This document shows positions 14,001-24,025 of a DNA stretch of 64,000 nucleotides, one piece after another. The stretch comes from Prochilodus magdalenae. Taxonomy: Eukaryota > Chordata > Actinopteri > Characiformes > Prochilodontidae. A program made the position numbers and the translations under genes. The notes below the pieces were generated by a model. The model was not told the DNA's origin, ran no database searches, and saw only the letters and a list, made by a program, of their open reading frames with translations. Position 1 is the first letter of the stretch. Every line of letters begins with the position of its first letter. Location of the stretch: assembly GCA_024036415.1 (NCBI GenBank), contig JAMWET010005495.1:1-64000 (forward strand). The letters are read 5' to 3'.

Positions 14001-17000
14001 GGCCTTTTCACAGACAGAAGATAAACAGGGATTGGAGTTCATCGTTGTTCTTTATATGTCAAGGTTATGGATCTGGAATGGCCAGGGACGATATGTTTTC
14101 TACAGGTTAACCTTTTGACACTGGCACTTGTGTGCTATAGCGCTTCCTGTGGACCAATCCTAAGACTATTTTGGTTATTATAACTAATCACTGAAGATAT
14201 AAGTGATGCAATCTCCTGAAAACACTGCTGACACAGGTATTGTAATCATATATGGAGATATGCTTGGTTAAAATGTTGGAAATTGAGTAGTGCCACACCA
14301 CCCCCTCCCCAGTGGTCAATTATTTTGAAACTTTGCAGAGTAATTAAGACTTATCATTCAAGTTTCATGAGGAAAGTTCAAAGATAAGCCTTTCAAATGC
14401 ATGCTGAAATGTGATTGGCTGGTGGTAGCTACAGTTTCTAATGATCCTTACAAACCCTCTTATAAGTAAGCTCAAAGACGTTTCCGCTTTATAGGACATA
14501 GAGAAACACAGCTACTGAGCTTTTAATGTGCTCCCTATTGATATACATACACAATGAGCTTCCTTCAAAACCTCTAAGACACTTTCGGCCTATCAGTCTT
14601 CGTTACAATCAGTGTTCTTTAGACACAGCCATTTTACAGATGTCAACAACGCTCTGTTCCAGAAGGATGAATTGGCATGTGGCTGCCTTGTTGGTTTTTA
14701 TTTTTTGATAATTATTGAGATTCAGCCATTTTGGATAATTTGGTACTAGTTTTGTGAGAATTGGAGGAAAAATCGAGGACAAGTTTGGAGCAGATTTTCA
14801 AGAAGTGTGTTTATTAAGAAATCAACAACAAATGTACTTTGAGCCTGTAGTTTTCATGTTTTACCTCAGCGTGCAGTTCTGTGTTGTCTGCAAACGCTCG
14901 TTCTCTCACTCCTGCACAGTCTTGTTTGATCCTAATGTGGTAATTTTCTATATATTAGCAACCAATCGTAAACATGAAAGGGGGATTGAAACCTAAACCT
15001 GAAATCTCATTGGCTGGTGTGGATTTCAAACAGGATTTTGTTCAGATGTGTCACGTGGCTTGCTCTAACACTTCTTGTATGCACTTTGAGTGGGAACTTT
15101 ATAATCTGTATGCTGCAAGAAATGCATCTAAAATCTTTTTAGAAAAGACAATAGCAATTGTCACTTGTAAGAAGATAGAAGAGAAAACAGAATGAATCAG
15201 ACGATTAAATGCCTTTACACAGTACATTAATAGGATGAGGAAGGTTTGGACACCAATGTCAGAATCAGAATCAGAATCAGAATCTCTTTATTTGACCAAG
15301 TATGTTACACATACAAGGAATTTGTCTTGGTGAGAGCAGCACGTATGACAAGTAACAAAAACAAGTAACAAAAAACACAGAACACAGATTATTTACAGTA
15401 TTAAACTAAAGGAAAATTACACTAAACAATAAATAGGGTAGGGGATAAATTAAAAAAGTAAAAAGTACTAAAGGTAATGAAGCTGAAGAAGCTGAGAGAT
15501 GTAAAACAGATTTAGTTGAAAAATATTATTTACAGAAAGTTACAGATGACCTGAATATTTACAGAAAGAGAACATCTGTACAGGTGTGCAAGTAGGCAGA
15601 GTGCAAATAGGCAGAGTGCAAATAGTCATAGTGCAAGTAGCTGTTCAGTCCGGTTTGGTACAGTTCAGTGTATGTTTTGAGGTTTACAGTGGGAGGTGTC
15701 CACTGTGGTTGAGGAGCGCTACAGCTCTGGGGAAAAGCTGTTAGCATGACGTGTTGTGCTGGTTTTGATGGACCGCAGTCTTCTACCAGAGGGGAGCGTC
15801 TGGAAGAGGAGGTGTCCAGGATGTGAGGGGTCAGATGTGATTTTGCCAGCACGCTTCCTCACCCTGCTGGTGTAGATCTGCTGAAGTGATGGCAGGTTAC
15901 ATCCAATGATCCTCTCTGCTGTCCTGATGATGCGCTGGAGTTTGGTTCTTTCTTGTGAGGTGGAGGAACCAAACCAGATGGTTATGGAGGCTGTGAGAAT
16001 GGACTCGATGATCGCTGTGTAGAACTGGATCATCAGGGTCTGTGGCAGGTGGAATTTCTTCAGCTGTCTCAAGAAGAACATTCTCTGTTGAGCTTTCTTG
16101 ATGATGGAGATGGTGTTTTTCTCCCATTTCAAGTCTCTGGAGATGGTGGTGCCCAGGAACTTGAGTGACTCCACCATGGATACTGCAGTGTTGTTGATGT
16201 GGAGGGGGGGAAGGGGGGGTGGATTGCGTCAGAAGTCCACCACCATCTCTACAGTCTTTTCTGTGTTTAGCAGCAGGTGGTTGTTGCTGCACCAGGACAC
16301 CAGCTGCTCAGTTTCCTTTCTGTAAGCAGACTCATCACCATTGGCTATGAGGCCCACCAGAGTGGAGTCATCTACAAATTTCAGGATCTTTACAGCTGGA
16401 TCTTTGGAGACAGTCATTAGTGTAGAGGCTGAAGAGAAGGGGTGAAAGAACACAACCCTGTGGGATGTAACAGATATTAGTTCATTGGTACAGATATTGT
16501 TGGTGTTAAGGATATGATTAGATCTTGTTTGTAAATAGCGGTTTCCAATACAGTTGTATGATATTTTATAACATCTTTGTGTTGGAGTTATATCATATTT
16601 GTTGCCTTACAAACATGGCAGAAATGTGTTTATGGCTGTTGACAGTATTTTCTGATTTATGAAGTGATAGAGATGCTCCCTCTGTAAAAACACTTGATTG
16701 TAATATGTCAGCAAAATGAAATAAGAAATTGAAAATTGACTTTACCTGTTCAGATTTCTGACCTTTAAATGCATGCATAAAAAGTAGATAATGACTCATT
16801 TGCATATTTAGACATCAAATTTTTATATCATTTTTAAACATACCCTATTTATCTGCAATGTCTTGCTGTAACAGCTGGTCTACATAGCAGGAAAACATCT
16901 GAGCAAAAACAATCCAGACCCCTAATAAAGTTTGAAACACGGCAGGATGTATGAACTGTTATAACTGATAAACATGTATAGTTATCTACCTATTCTTTAT

Positions 17001-18344
17001 CACAGTGAGCATTAGTTTATCTGTACAGGATGAGGCTGGGCAAGTTTTACTCTCTGTTTAAAAACTGGCTGATTGGATGTGCCATTATAAAAAAATCACC
17101 TTCTGGATCCTAAGATTAACATTTTGGGTTAATTCAAAATAATCATGGCAGTAATAACACAGTGAGCTTGTGGCTTTCATATCTTTTTTGCAGGACCGTA
17201 TGCAGGTAATGGAGATCTAAGGATCGTCCTGCTGGGGAAGACTGGAGTGGGGAAGAGCGCTACAGGAAACACCATCCTGGGGAGAAAAAAAACTTTCAGA
17301 GAGTTACTTTCCTCTCGATCTGTTACCAGTGTGTGTCAGAAGGAATCAGCTGAAGTCAGAGGGAGACAGATCTCTGTGATCGACACTCCAGGACTGTTTG
17401 ATACCGGTGTTCCTAATGAAGAGATCAGGAAGGAAATCGCTAAGTGCATCACCATGGCAGCTCCAGGTCCACACGTCTTTCTGCTGGTTCTCGCTCTGGG
17501 ACGCTTCACACAGGAGGAAGAAGAAGCAGTGAAGATGATCCAAGATCTGTTTGGTGAGGAGTCCAGAAGATACACCATGGTGATGTTTACTAAAGGAGAT
17601 GATCTGCAGGGAATAAGCATCGAGGACTTTATTAAAGATTCTAAACACAACCTACAAAACCTCCTTCACCAGTGTGGAAACAGATACCACGTATTCAATA
17701 ACAGGAACCCTGAAGACCACAGTCAGGTCACTACTCTACTGGAGAAGATCGACTCCATGGTGGCAGGGAACGGAGGGAGCTGCTACACTAATGAGGTGTT
17801 CCAGCAGGTAGAAGAATTTCTACAAGAAGGACAGGAGAGAATACTGAAGGAGAGAGAGGAGGAGATAGAGAGAGAGAAAGAAGAACTGAAAATGAAACAT
17901 GAAGCTGAAATTAAGAAAATGAAGAGGACCATGGAGGAAGAGAAGCAAAAACTGGAAGAAGAAAAGAGAAAAAAAGAGAGAGAGTTTCAAGAAAAAGAAG
18001 CACAAATAAAGAAGGAAACAAACGAGAAATTCAGAAAAGAGAAGGAAAGAGAACTGCAAAAACAGCAAGAGGAGTTCAAGAAGGAGATGGAAGAAAGAGA
18101 CAGGGCATATAAACAGATGAAGAAGAACTTGAAGGACCAAGAAGAAAAGTATGAAAGGGAAAAGGAACAGATAACGAAGAAGGCTGAGAGTGAGGCAAGA
18201 AAGCAAGCAGAGAAGGAAGTATGTTCTAAAGTGGATTCACATGCAGGAAGAATGGCACGTGACTGGAACAAACTATTTCCTGTCCTGGGAGGAGCAGTAG
18301 GAGGATTAGTTGGAGGCCTAATGGATCTGTCCGGGAAAAAATAG
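10361..18344 (+). CDS. gimap8-like: GIMAP8-like multi-domain AIG1 GTPase gene (intact exons)
   Basis: Joined exons 10361-11047, 12138-12821, 13191-13847 and 17194-18344 (stop TAG at 18342). All junctions are phase 1, so the frame runs unbroken for about 1,060 residues. Each exon encodes one AIG1-type domain. In the known family (GIMAP/IAN), these membrane-linked GTPases control lymphocyte survival, and mammalian GIMAP8 carries three domains in one chain. Here the first three intact domains lack a normal P-loop and DxxG motif and only the last is canonical. No exon has an in-frame ATG before its domain, so the pieces are unlikely to be separate genes. The 5' end is unresolved: it must come through 2152-2220, the decayed exon, or exons outside the window. 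A polyadenylation signal AATAAA at 18552 fits the 3' end. The alternative, closely packed separate GIMAP genes, is less likely given the phases. Confidence 0.85.
11484..11705 (+). repeat. Dispersed teleost repeat copy 1
   Basis: The stretch near TTTATTTACATAGAGC, then AACAGATGTGGTCACAAAGC, is repeated in related form at 19318-19375 (TTTATATAGCGC, AACAGATGTGTCACAAAACA). This head sequence is one I recognise from memory as a common interspersed repeat in fish genomes, often downstream of an A-rich or TCAAGT lead. It lies in the intron between domain exons B and C. The open frame across it is not a gene. Confidence 0.7.
12138..12821 (+). CDS. GIMAP domain exon, degenerate GTP site (domain C)
   Basis: 684 bp, 228 codons, acceptor TATCCAG, donor GTAAGT at 12822, phase 1-1. 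It reads SELRIILLGKKSYRISRVGN, with the P-loop Gly-Lys-Ser lost, then NTPHLFD at the DxxG position and CAPGPHIIVLILQPDDFT as the conserved box. The C-terminal part (REYSKGHFEFNSGCSRSALV, then MMEDTVEENGG) is the intact counterpart of the decayed exon at 1261-2006, which identifies that exon. It ends in an acidic Glu/Gln-rich linker. It is the nearest relative of domain B in the window, so B and C look like a local exon duplication. Confidence 0.87.
13191..13847 (+). CDS. GIMAP domain exon, degenerate GTP site (domain D)
   Basis: 657 bp, 219 codons, acceptor CTTTCAG, donor GTAAGG at 13848, phase 1-1. P-loop position reads LCGSDGAVKSSISDLILGQ: the Gly before Lys-Ser is Val, but the Lys-Ser pair remains. 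The DxxG position is EMPALYN. The conserved box reads SLCDPGVHAFLLIVPDGRFT. The segment LIKQTD sits where TKxD belongs, so this is the least degraded of the inactive domains, and weak nucleotide binding cannot be excluded. A partial copy of this exon lies at 26969-27107. Confidence 0.88.
13848..17193 (+). other. Last intron of the GIMAP-like gene
   Basis: 3.3 kb between the donor GTAAGG and the acceptor TTTTTTGCAG. Besides the antisense LINE at 15262-16468, I see no gene. Two stretches, near 14407-14440 and 14998-15022, share 'TGAAAT...TGATTGGCTGG'-like wording, possibly an old repeat. The short open frames are not supported by any domain. Confidence 0.6.
15262..16468 (-). mobile_element. 5'-truncated non-LTR retrotransposon (L2/CR1-like LINE)
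   Basis: On the minus strand the reverse-transcriptase motif PQGCVLSPLLFSLYTNDC appears at about 16410-16463. One frame away follows KFVDDST (the catalytic Y/FxDD position), then LVSWCSNNHLLLNTEKT, and after one in-frame TGA (16226-16228) SLKFLGTTISRDLKW, KAQQRMFFLRQLKKF and LLFQTLPSGRRLRSI. These are the standard order for the RT C-terminal part of fish L2/CR1-clade LINEs. The element ends in AATAAAGAG and a (GATTCT)n tail at 15262-15285, the usual 3' end of this clade. Upstream of about 16468 the similarity stops, so it is 5' truncated. One frameshift and one nonsense codon show it is dead. It sits antisense in the last intron of the GIMAP-like gene. Confidence 0.88.
17194..18344 (+). CDS. 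Terminal GIMAP exon with intact GTPase and coiled coil (domain E)
   Basis: 1,151 bp to the TAG stop; acceptor TTTGCAG, phase 1 start, 383 residues. Intact motifs by exon residue: P-loop GKTGVGKS (15-22), DTPGLFD (64-70), conserved box MAAPGPHVFLLVLALGRFT (88-106), TKGD (133-136). The CGNRYHVFNN stretch gives the usual base-contact region. From about residue 205 to 345 the chain is a Glu/Lys/Arg-rich coiled coil. It ends with LFPVLGGAVGGLVGGLMDL, a glycine-rich hydrophobic tail that could insert in a membrane, a common GIMAP layout. No in-frame ATG precedes the P-loop in the exon, so an upstream exon must supply the start. Opposite-strand open frames here are shadows of the coiled coil. Confidence 0.93.
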
Positions 18345-18551
18345 TTTTAACTTCTACTGTGAGAATATAATACCCCAAAACCAACCGGCCACACGTCTAA
18401 ATGCACAGAATGTCCCAGAATATCTACCCCCTCCTGAAAGTGAGTGATTCTAATACGATTATATAATCAGTATAATTAGTGTAGTAATAGAATTAGTGAG
18501 TTTAATGTGCACACTGCGCTGACCCAGTTGGGTTTTACACTCTATTAGCAA

Positions 18552-18557
18552 AATAAA
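18552..18557 (+). terminator. AATAAA polyadenylation signal for the GIMAP-like gene
   Basis: AATAAA occurs about 208 bp downstream of the TAG stop at 18344 and is the first canonical signal there. I infer it ends the transcript. The open frame that starts just after it (18562-18885, Thr/Pro/Ser-rich) matches no family I know, and I do not annotate it as a gene. Confidence 0.45.
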
Positions 18558-19302
18558 AGTAATGGAGCGTTCAGCATCGCTTACCATGCTTGGTGTTAGT
18601 GTACTGGCTCTTCCCACACTGAAAGATACCCAACAGCTAACTGCTAACACCACCACAGCAGCTCCACCCAATAACTCAGCCCAGCCGCAGACTGCACCTG
18701 TCTATGAAAGTGAACCCCACTCCAGTACACAGCTAACCACTAGTAAACACTCCCCAACCGCAGTTAGTAAAGACTTCCTGTTTATTCCCTCACACATCAG
18801 CACACCAAGTCTGGACTTCCTCAGGCAGCACACATACGGAGCAGCTTCCCAAAGGATGATGGGAATGGAGAAAAGGGGAGGCTGATGGGAATGAACCAGT
18901 CCACAGTGGAGGTCCTGGTAATGTTCAGAGCCAGACAGTAAAGCTTGGTCTGTGTATTCACCTCACTCAGAGCTGTAGAATCTCCGCTAGTGTGTGCTTC
19001 AGAAATGTAGAGGACAGAAAGGGGCATGATGTTCAGGAATTTAACCAATAAGTCTCTCTCAAAAATGCCTCTTGCACAAAAGTAAGAGATATGTAAGTAA
19101 TTCTGTCTTCAGAGAACTGAGTTCTGTGTATGCTAAAAAACATTTTTTCTCTAAAACAAGAGTTCCAGTAAATATATATAAATACACCTCTAAGAAATTG
19201 TAATAATTTATCGCCAGCTCTTGTCGTATATACACTACTCTATGGAGTGATTTCTTTCATTTATATTTGTTCTGTTTAGTTCTTTCTTTTACCCTGCATT
19301 CA

Positions 19303-20526
19303 AGTCAAGTCAACATTTATTTATATAGCGCTTTTTACAACAGATGTGTCACAAAACAGCTTTACAAAGAACAGCCAGGAGCTCCGTGGGGGTTAAAGGC
19401 GAGCAGTGGCTTCCAGTCAGAGCAGATGTAGTACCAGCATCAGGCCACACAGGATGGGCAGCAGTCCAGCTCAGACAGAGAGATCAGACAGACTGTTAGC
19501 TCTGACAGAAGACCTGAACACACTATACGGTGTTAACAGAGAGATCAGACAGACTGTTAGCTCTGACAGAAGACCTGAACACACTGTACGGTGTTAACAG
19601 AGAGATCAGACAGACTGTTAGCTCTGACAGAAGACCTGAACACACTATACGGTGTTAACAGAGAGATCAGACAGAGAGATCAGACAGACTGTTAGCTCTG
19701 ACAGAAGACCTGAACACACTATACGATGTTAACAGAGAGATCAGACAGACTGTTAGCTCTGACAGACCTGAACACACTATACGGTGTTAACAGAGAGATC
19801 AGACAGACTGTTAGCTCTAACTGACCTGAACACCCTATACGGTGTTAACAGAGAGATCAGACAGACTGTTAGCTCTGACAGAAGACCTGAACACCCTGTA
19901 CGGTGTTAACAGAGAGATCAGACAGACTGTTAGCTCTGACAGAAGACCTGAACACACTATACGGTGTTAACAGAGAGATCAGACAGACTGTTAGCTCTGA
20001 CAGAAGACCTGAACACACTATACGGTGTTAACAGGGTGCAGCAGTGACTCCGGCAGGCCTGGCTCCTACAGCAGGACTAACAGGGAGAGCCAGAAGGTCA
20101 CACAGACATGAGGGCCCCTTAAGGGGTCAGGGCCCCTCTGCTCCACCGTCAACACACCTGAGTGAACATGAAGAGCAGCGGGACCACCGCACTAACACTC
20201 CCAGCTTACCCAACACTCTGTGAGTGGACCCCTAGATCTGCACCTCTTACCTAGCAGAAACACTCACTACCACACACTCCACTGAACAGGTAGGGGTACC
20301 CAACACTCTCTGTCAGTGGAGCCCTAGATCTGCACCTCTTACCTAGCAGAAACACTCACTACCACACACTCCACTGAACAGGTAGGTTTTAAGCCTGGAT
20401 ATGCTGATATGATCAGACTCTCTAGTTCTTATAAGAACTCTGGCTGCAGCGTTCTAGGCTAACTGGAATTTGTTAAGACTTTTGCTGGAACAACCAGAAA
20501 GCAGGGCATTACAATAATAGCTTTCC
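19303..20526 (+). repeat. Composite interspersed repeat with internal arrays
   Basis: Starts with the same head as the repeat at 11484 (TTTATTTATATAGCGC). It carries a 61-bp minisatellite (19476-20035), a perfect palindrome CCCCTTAAGGGG near 20116, and a ~90-bp direct duplication (about 20207-20295 and 20298-20386, ending CCACTGAACAGGTAGG). The tail contains TCTGGCTGCAGCGTTCTAGG and CAGGGCATTACAATAATA. I recall this tail as part of a common fish repeat. No coding capacity is visible. Confidence 0.6.
19476..20035 (+). repeat. 61-bp minisatellite, about nine copies
   Basis: Unit starts GAGAGATCAGACAGACTGTT and continues AGCTCTGACAGAAGACCTGA and ACACACTATACGGTGTTAAC. Copies are nearly identical, with a few shortened ones (a deletion of AGAAG-type bases near 19765 and 19820). 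The low divergence suggests recent expansion. Confidence 0.93.
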
Positions 20527-20920
20527 TTGTGTGGCTGCCTTCTGGCCCTGCCCCTGCGTCTCCAGATGCTCCTATTGATGCTCCTTCAGTAAGCAGTCCT
20601 GACTTTGATGTTAGCCATCACATTAGTTTGGTACCTGTGCTTAGAGAAAATGAAGATGCTTGTTTTACCGTGTTTAGATGCATTGCTGCTGCACTGAATT
20701 GGCCTAAAAATGTATGAATAATGCAAGATTATTAGGAAGGGTCAAGAAGTAATTTCAGCCCTTTCTCTACAACAGACTGTGGATAATAATGTTGTAAAAG
20801 TTTCAGTACTGAGGGAATATGAGTTAGTGCCAGAAGCCTATTGACAGAATTTTCATGTTTCAAACCGTTGTTGAATATGCCCATGAGAAATCCATACTTC
20901 TTGATAAATCAGTGCTATAC
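20527..20920 (+). mobile_element. Ty3/gypsy gag relic with SCAN-like segment
   Basis: The frame reads DVSHHISLVPVLRENEDACF, then IAAALNWPKNV, the usual start of the capsid region in fish gypsy Gag ('LVPxF...E...YF...W P'). After a frameshift come CKIIRKGQEVISALSLQQTV and LREYELVPEAY, followed by a stop and QNF. The L-EL-VPEAYR-F pattern is the signature shared by gypsy capsids and vertebrate SCAN domains. Several stops and one shift make it inactive. No pol continues to the right on this strand, so it is an isolated fragment. Confidence 0.75.
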
Positions 20921-21718
20921 CTGCTGTAATAAATGACAAATAAATGACAAATAAAACCACTTGACTTGAGTATGTGTGTATTGGAGTATATGTGTGTTGA
21001 GTATATGTGTATTTAAGTATGTGTGTCACTTCATCATTAAGTCACAAATCATTATGTTTTTGAATAACATAAAGGCTATAATATTTACTGTTGAGTTGGC
21101 AGCACCTTTTTAAAAGCTGGTTTTAAAAGCTAGATGGAGGGATAAAAGAAGAGTACAGTTTTCTATTTCTGGATTCGTTGTCTAATAATAATACTGATTT
21201 ACTGATTAGCATAATATGATTATCACTATAATTAAATAGGAGTGTCTCCTGCCATTAATGAACCTTACATATTATAGTTGTTACTGATTGGATCTGGATC
21301 CGACACCTCCCAGGATTTATTACTCACACTACTGCAGTGATTGTTCATCCCTCAAAAGATTTCAACATCTACTTTGATCTGTTCATCCTGAGATACATGA
21401 AAGAACCAAAAACCTTTTAATTTGGTCTATTATTTTGGCATTCAAACGCTCATATTTAATCAGCATCTTATGAGGCCTTTATTACATCCAGGTCTGAGAT
21501 TTTATACCAGACTTCAGGCACTGCTGAAGCAGAAAATACTAATAAAAATACTAATGCAGTTTTTCAAGCAGTGTGAGGAAGAGGATAAAGAAAACTTGCT
21601 TTGTAGATGATAAAGTTTAACAGTCATAGAAGAAACTATACTGTAAAAAGCAACCTGAAAGAAACTCTTTATTTGTTTTAAACTGTAATTTAAATTAACT
21701 CTATCCTAAAAGATCCAG

Positions 21719-21960
21719 TATACACACACACATACACACACACACACATATACATACCTACATACAAACATACACATATAAATACACACACAGACACACA
21801 TACATACATATACACACATATACACATATAAACACACACATTCATACATACATGTACACACACGTGTACACACTCACATATACATATACACATATACATA
21901 CATACAAACATACACATATAAATAGACACACATAAACATATACATACATACGTACGTACG
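21719..21960. repeat. Compound CA/TA microsatellite
   Basis: Alternating ACAC, ATAC and CATATA runs, ending in repeated GTAC (TACGTACGTACGTAC) at about 21950-21963. The Cys/Val/Tyr-rich open frame on the minus strand is the repeat translated and not a gene. Confidence 0.95.
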
Positions 21961-22345
21961 TACAATTTTGTCCCTGGTGTCCTTAGGCAGCTCTTTTGTC
22001 TTGCTCATGGTGGAGAGGTTGGAGTGTAATTGAGTGTGTGGACAGGTGTCTTTTATACAGGTAATGAGTTCAAACTGGTGCAATTAATACAGGTAATGAG
22101 TGCAGAATAGGAGGGCTTCTTAAAGATAAATTATCAGGTCTGTGAGAGCCAGAATTATTGCTGGTTGGTGATCAAATGCTTATTTCATGCAATAAAATGC
22201 TAATTAATTATCATACAATATGATTTTCTGGATTTTTTTCTGTCACAGTGGAACTGTACTTTGGAAGATAAAAATTACAGACCATTCTTTGTAGGGGAAA
22301 ACTTGCAAAATTGGCAGTGTATAAAATACTTATTTTCCCCACAGT
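21961..22345 (-). mobile_element. Truncated Tc1-like transposon, 5' end only
   Basis: On the minus strand, a terminal sequence beginning CACTGTGGGGAAAATAAGTA (22345 downward) is followed by the leader and then ATG at 22008 with MSKTKELPKDTRDKIV, the normal N-terminus of Tc1-family transposases just before the helix-turn-helix. Coding sequence stops abruptly at 21961 where the microsatellite begins. The rest of the transposase and the other inverted repeat are missing. I infer loss through microsatellite expansion or recombination. Confidence 0.8.
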
Positions 22346-22400
22346 GTGTGTGTGTATGTATGTGCATATATTTACACACACACACATATATATAGGTATA

Positions 22401-24025
22401 CAGTGGGGTGCGAAAGTTTGGGCAGCGTTGTTAATTTTCCTGATTTACCTTTATAAAACATTGATTGTTTGGATTAAAAAATTCCGTTAAATATATCATA
22501 TAGGGGACAAACACAGTGATATTTGAGAAGTGAAATGAAGTTTATATGATTTACAGAAAGTGTGCAATAATTGTCTAAACAAAAGTAGGCAGGTGCATAA
22601 ATTTGGGCACTGTTGTCATTTTATTGATTTCAAAACCTTTAGAACTAATTATTGAAAGGAATTTGGTTTGGTAAGTTCAGTGACCCTTGAACTCCATACA
22701 CAGGTGACTCCAATTATGAGAAAGGGTATTTAAGGGGGGCAATTGTAAGTTTTTCTCCTCTTTGCATCTTCTCTGAAGAGTCGCAGCATGGGAGTCTCAA
22801 CACAACTTTCAAATGACCCGAAAACAAAGATTGTTCACCGTCATGGTTTAGGGGAAGGATACAGAAAGCTATCTCAGAGATTTCAGCTTTCAGTCTCCAC
22901 TGGGAGAAACACTGTGAGGAAATGGAAGACCACAGGCACAGTTCAAGTCAAGGCTCGAAGTGGCAGACCAAGAAACATCTGGAATAAACAGAAGCGAAGG
23001 ATGTTGAGAACAGTCAGAGTCAACCCCCAGACCAGCACCAAAGACCTACAACATGATCTTGCTGCTGATGGAGTCACTGTGCATCGTTCAACTATCCGGC
23101 CCACTTTACACAAGGAGATGCTGTATGGGAGAGTGATGCAGAGGAAGCCTTTTCTCCACCCACATCACAAACAGACCCGCTTGAGGTATGCTAAAGCACA
23201 TTTGGACAAGCCAGCTTCATTTTGGAATAAGGTGCTGTGGACTGATGAAACTAAAATAGATTTATTTGGGCATAACAAGGGCCGTTATGCATGGAGGAAA
23301 AAGAACACAGCACTCCAAGAAAAACACCTGCTACCTACAGTAAAATTAGGTGGTGGTTCCATCATGCTGTGGGGCTGTGTGGCCAGTACAGGGACTGGGA
23401 ATCTTGTTAAAGTTGAGGGACGCATGGATTCCAATCAATATCAGCAGATTCTGGAGACCAATGTCCAGGAATCAGTGACAAAGCTGGAGCTGCGCTGGGG
23501 CTGGATCTTCCAACAAGACAACGACCCTAAACACTGCTCAAAATCTACTAATGCATTCATGCAGAGGAACAAGTACAACGTTCTGGAATGGCCATCTCAG
23601 TCCCCAGACCTGAATATTATTGAAAATCTGTGGTGTCACTTAAAGAGAGCTGTCCATGCTCGGAAACCATCAAACCTGAATGAACTAGAGATGTTTTGTA
23701 AAGAAGAATGGTCTAAAATACCTTCAGCCACAATCCAGACTCTCATTAGAAGCTATAGGAAGCGTTTAGAGGCTGTTATTTCTGCGAAAGGAGGATCTAC
23801 TAAAGGTTTTTTTTTTGGTGCCCAAATTTATGCACATGCCTACTTTTGTTTAGACAATTATTGCACTTTCTGTAAATCATATGAACTTCGTTTCACTTCT
23901 TAAATATCACTGTGTTTGTCCCCTATATGATATATTTAACACAATTCTTTTATCCAAACAATCAATGCTTTATAAAGGTAAATCAGGAAAATTAACAACG
24001 CTGCCCAAACTTTCGCACTCCACTG
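22401..24025 (+). mobile_element. Nearly complete Tc1-like transposon
   Basis: 1,625 bp bounded by TA on both sides (22399-22400 and 24026-24027). Inverted repeats of about 208-210 bp, 22401-22610 and 23818-24025, start CAGTGGGGTGCGAAAGTTTG and end as its near complement. They match along their whole length with a handful of differences. It carries one transposase frame. It inserted into a TA/CA microsatellite, which continues on both sides. The long, well-matched repeats and the open transposase point to a recent insertion. Confidence 0.95.
22788..23903 (+). CDS. Tc1-family DDE transposase
   Basis: Starts MGVSTQLSNDPKTKIVHRHG and carries two N-terminal DNA-binding helix regions (residues ~10-110, with GRPRN as the AT-hook-like link). 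The catalytic triad is visible: D in LWTDETKIDLFG, D in FQQDNDPKHCSK, and E in SPDLNIIENLW; 34 residues separate the last two, i.e. DD34E. The enzyme cuts and pastes the surrounding element by binding its inverted repeats. The core is free of stops. The family normally ends shortly after AKGG(S/Y)TK. Here the frame instead runs on through a T-run into the right inverted repeat, adding ~30 odd residues (GFFFGAQIYAH...), so a small indel near 23803-23816 probably removed the stop. Activity is untested. Confidence 0.93.
   Translation: MGVSTQLSNDPKTKIVHRHGLGEGYRKLSQRFQLSVSTGRNTVRKWKTTGTVQVKARSGRPRNIWNKQKRRMLRTVRVNPQTSTKDLQHDLAADGVTVHRSTIRPTLHKEMLYGRVMQRKPFLHPHHKQTRLRYAKAHLDKPASFWNKVLWTDETKIDLFGHNKGRYAWRKKNTALQEKHLLPTVKLGGGSIMLWGCVASTGTGNLVKVEGRMDSNQYQQILETNVQESVTKLELRWGWIFQQDNDPKHCSKSTNAFMQRNKYNVLEWPSQSPDLNIIENLWCHLKRAVHARKPSNLNELEMFCKEEWSKIPSATIQTLIRSYRKRLEAVISAKGGSTKGFFFGAQIYAHAYFCLDNYCTFCKSYELRFTS

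Noticed and set aside
17820..18271. Minus-strand Leu/Phe-rich and Ser/Phe-rich frames
   Set aside because: Shadows of the Glu/Lys-rich coiled coil of the GIMAP terminal exon.
18562..18885. 107-residue Thr/Pro/Ser-rich open frame after the GIMAP gene
   Set aside because: It starts right after the polyadenylation signal, has no known domain and no signal peptide, and composition alone explains it.
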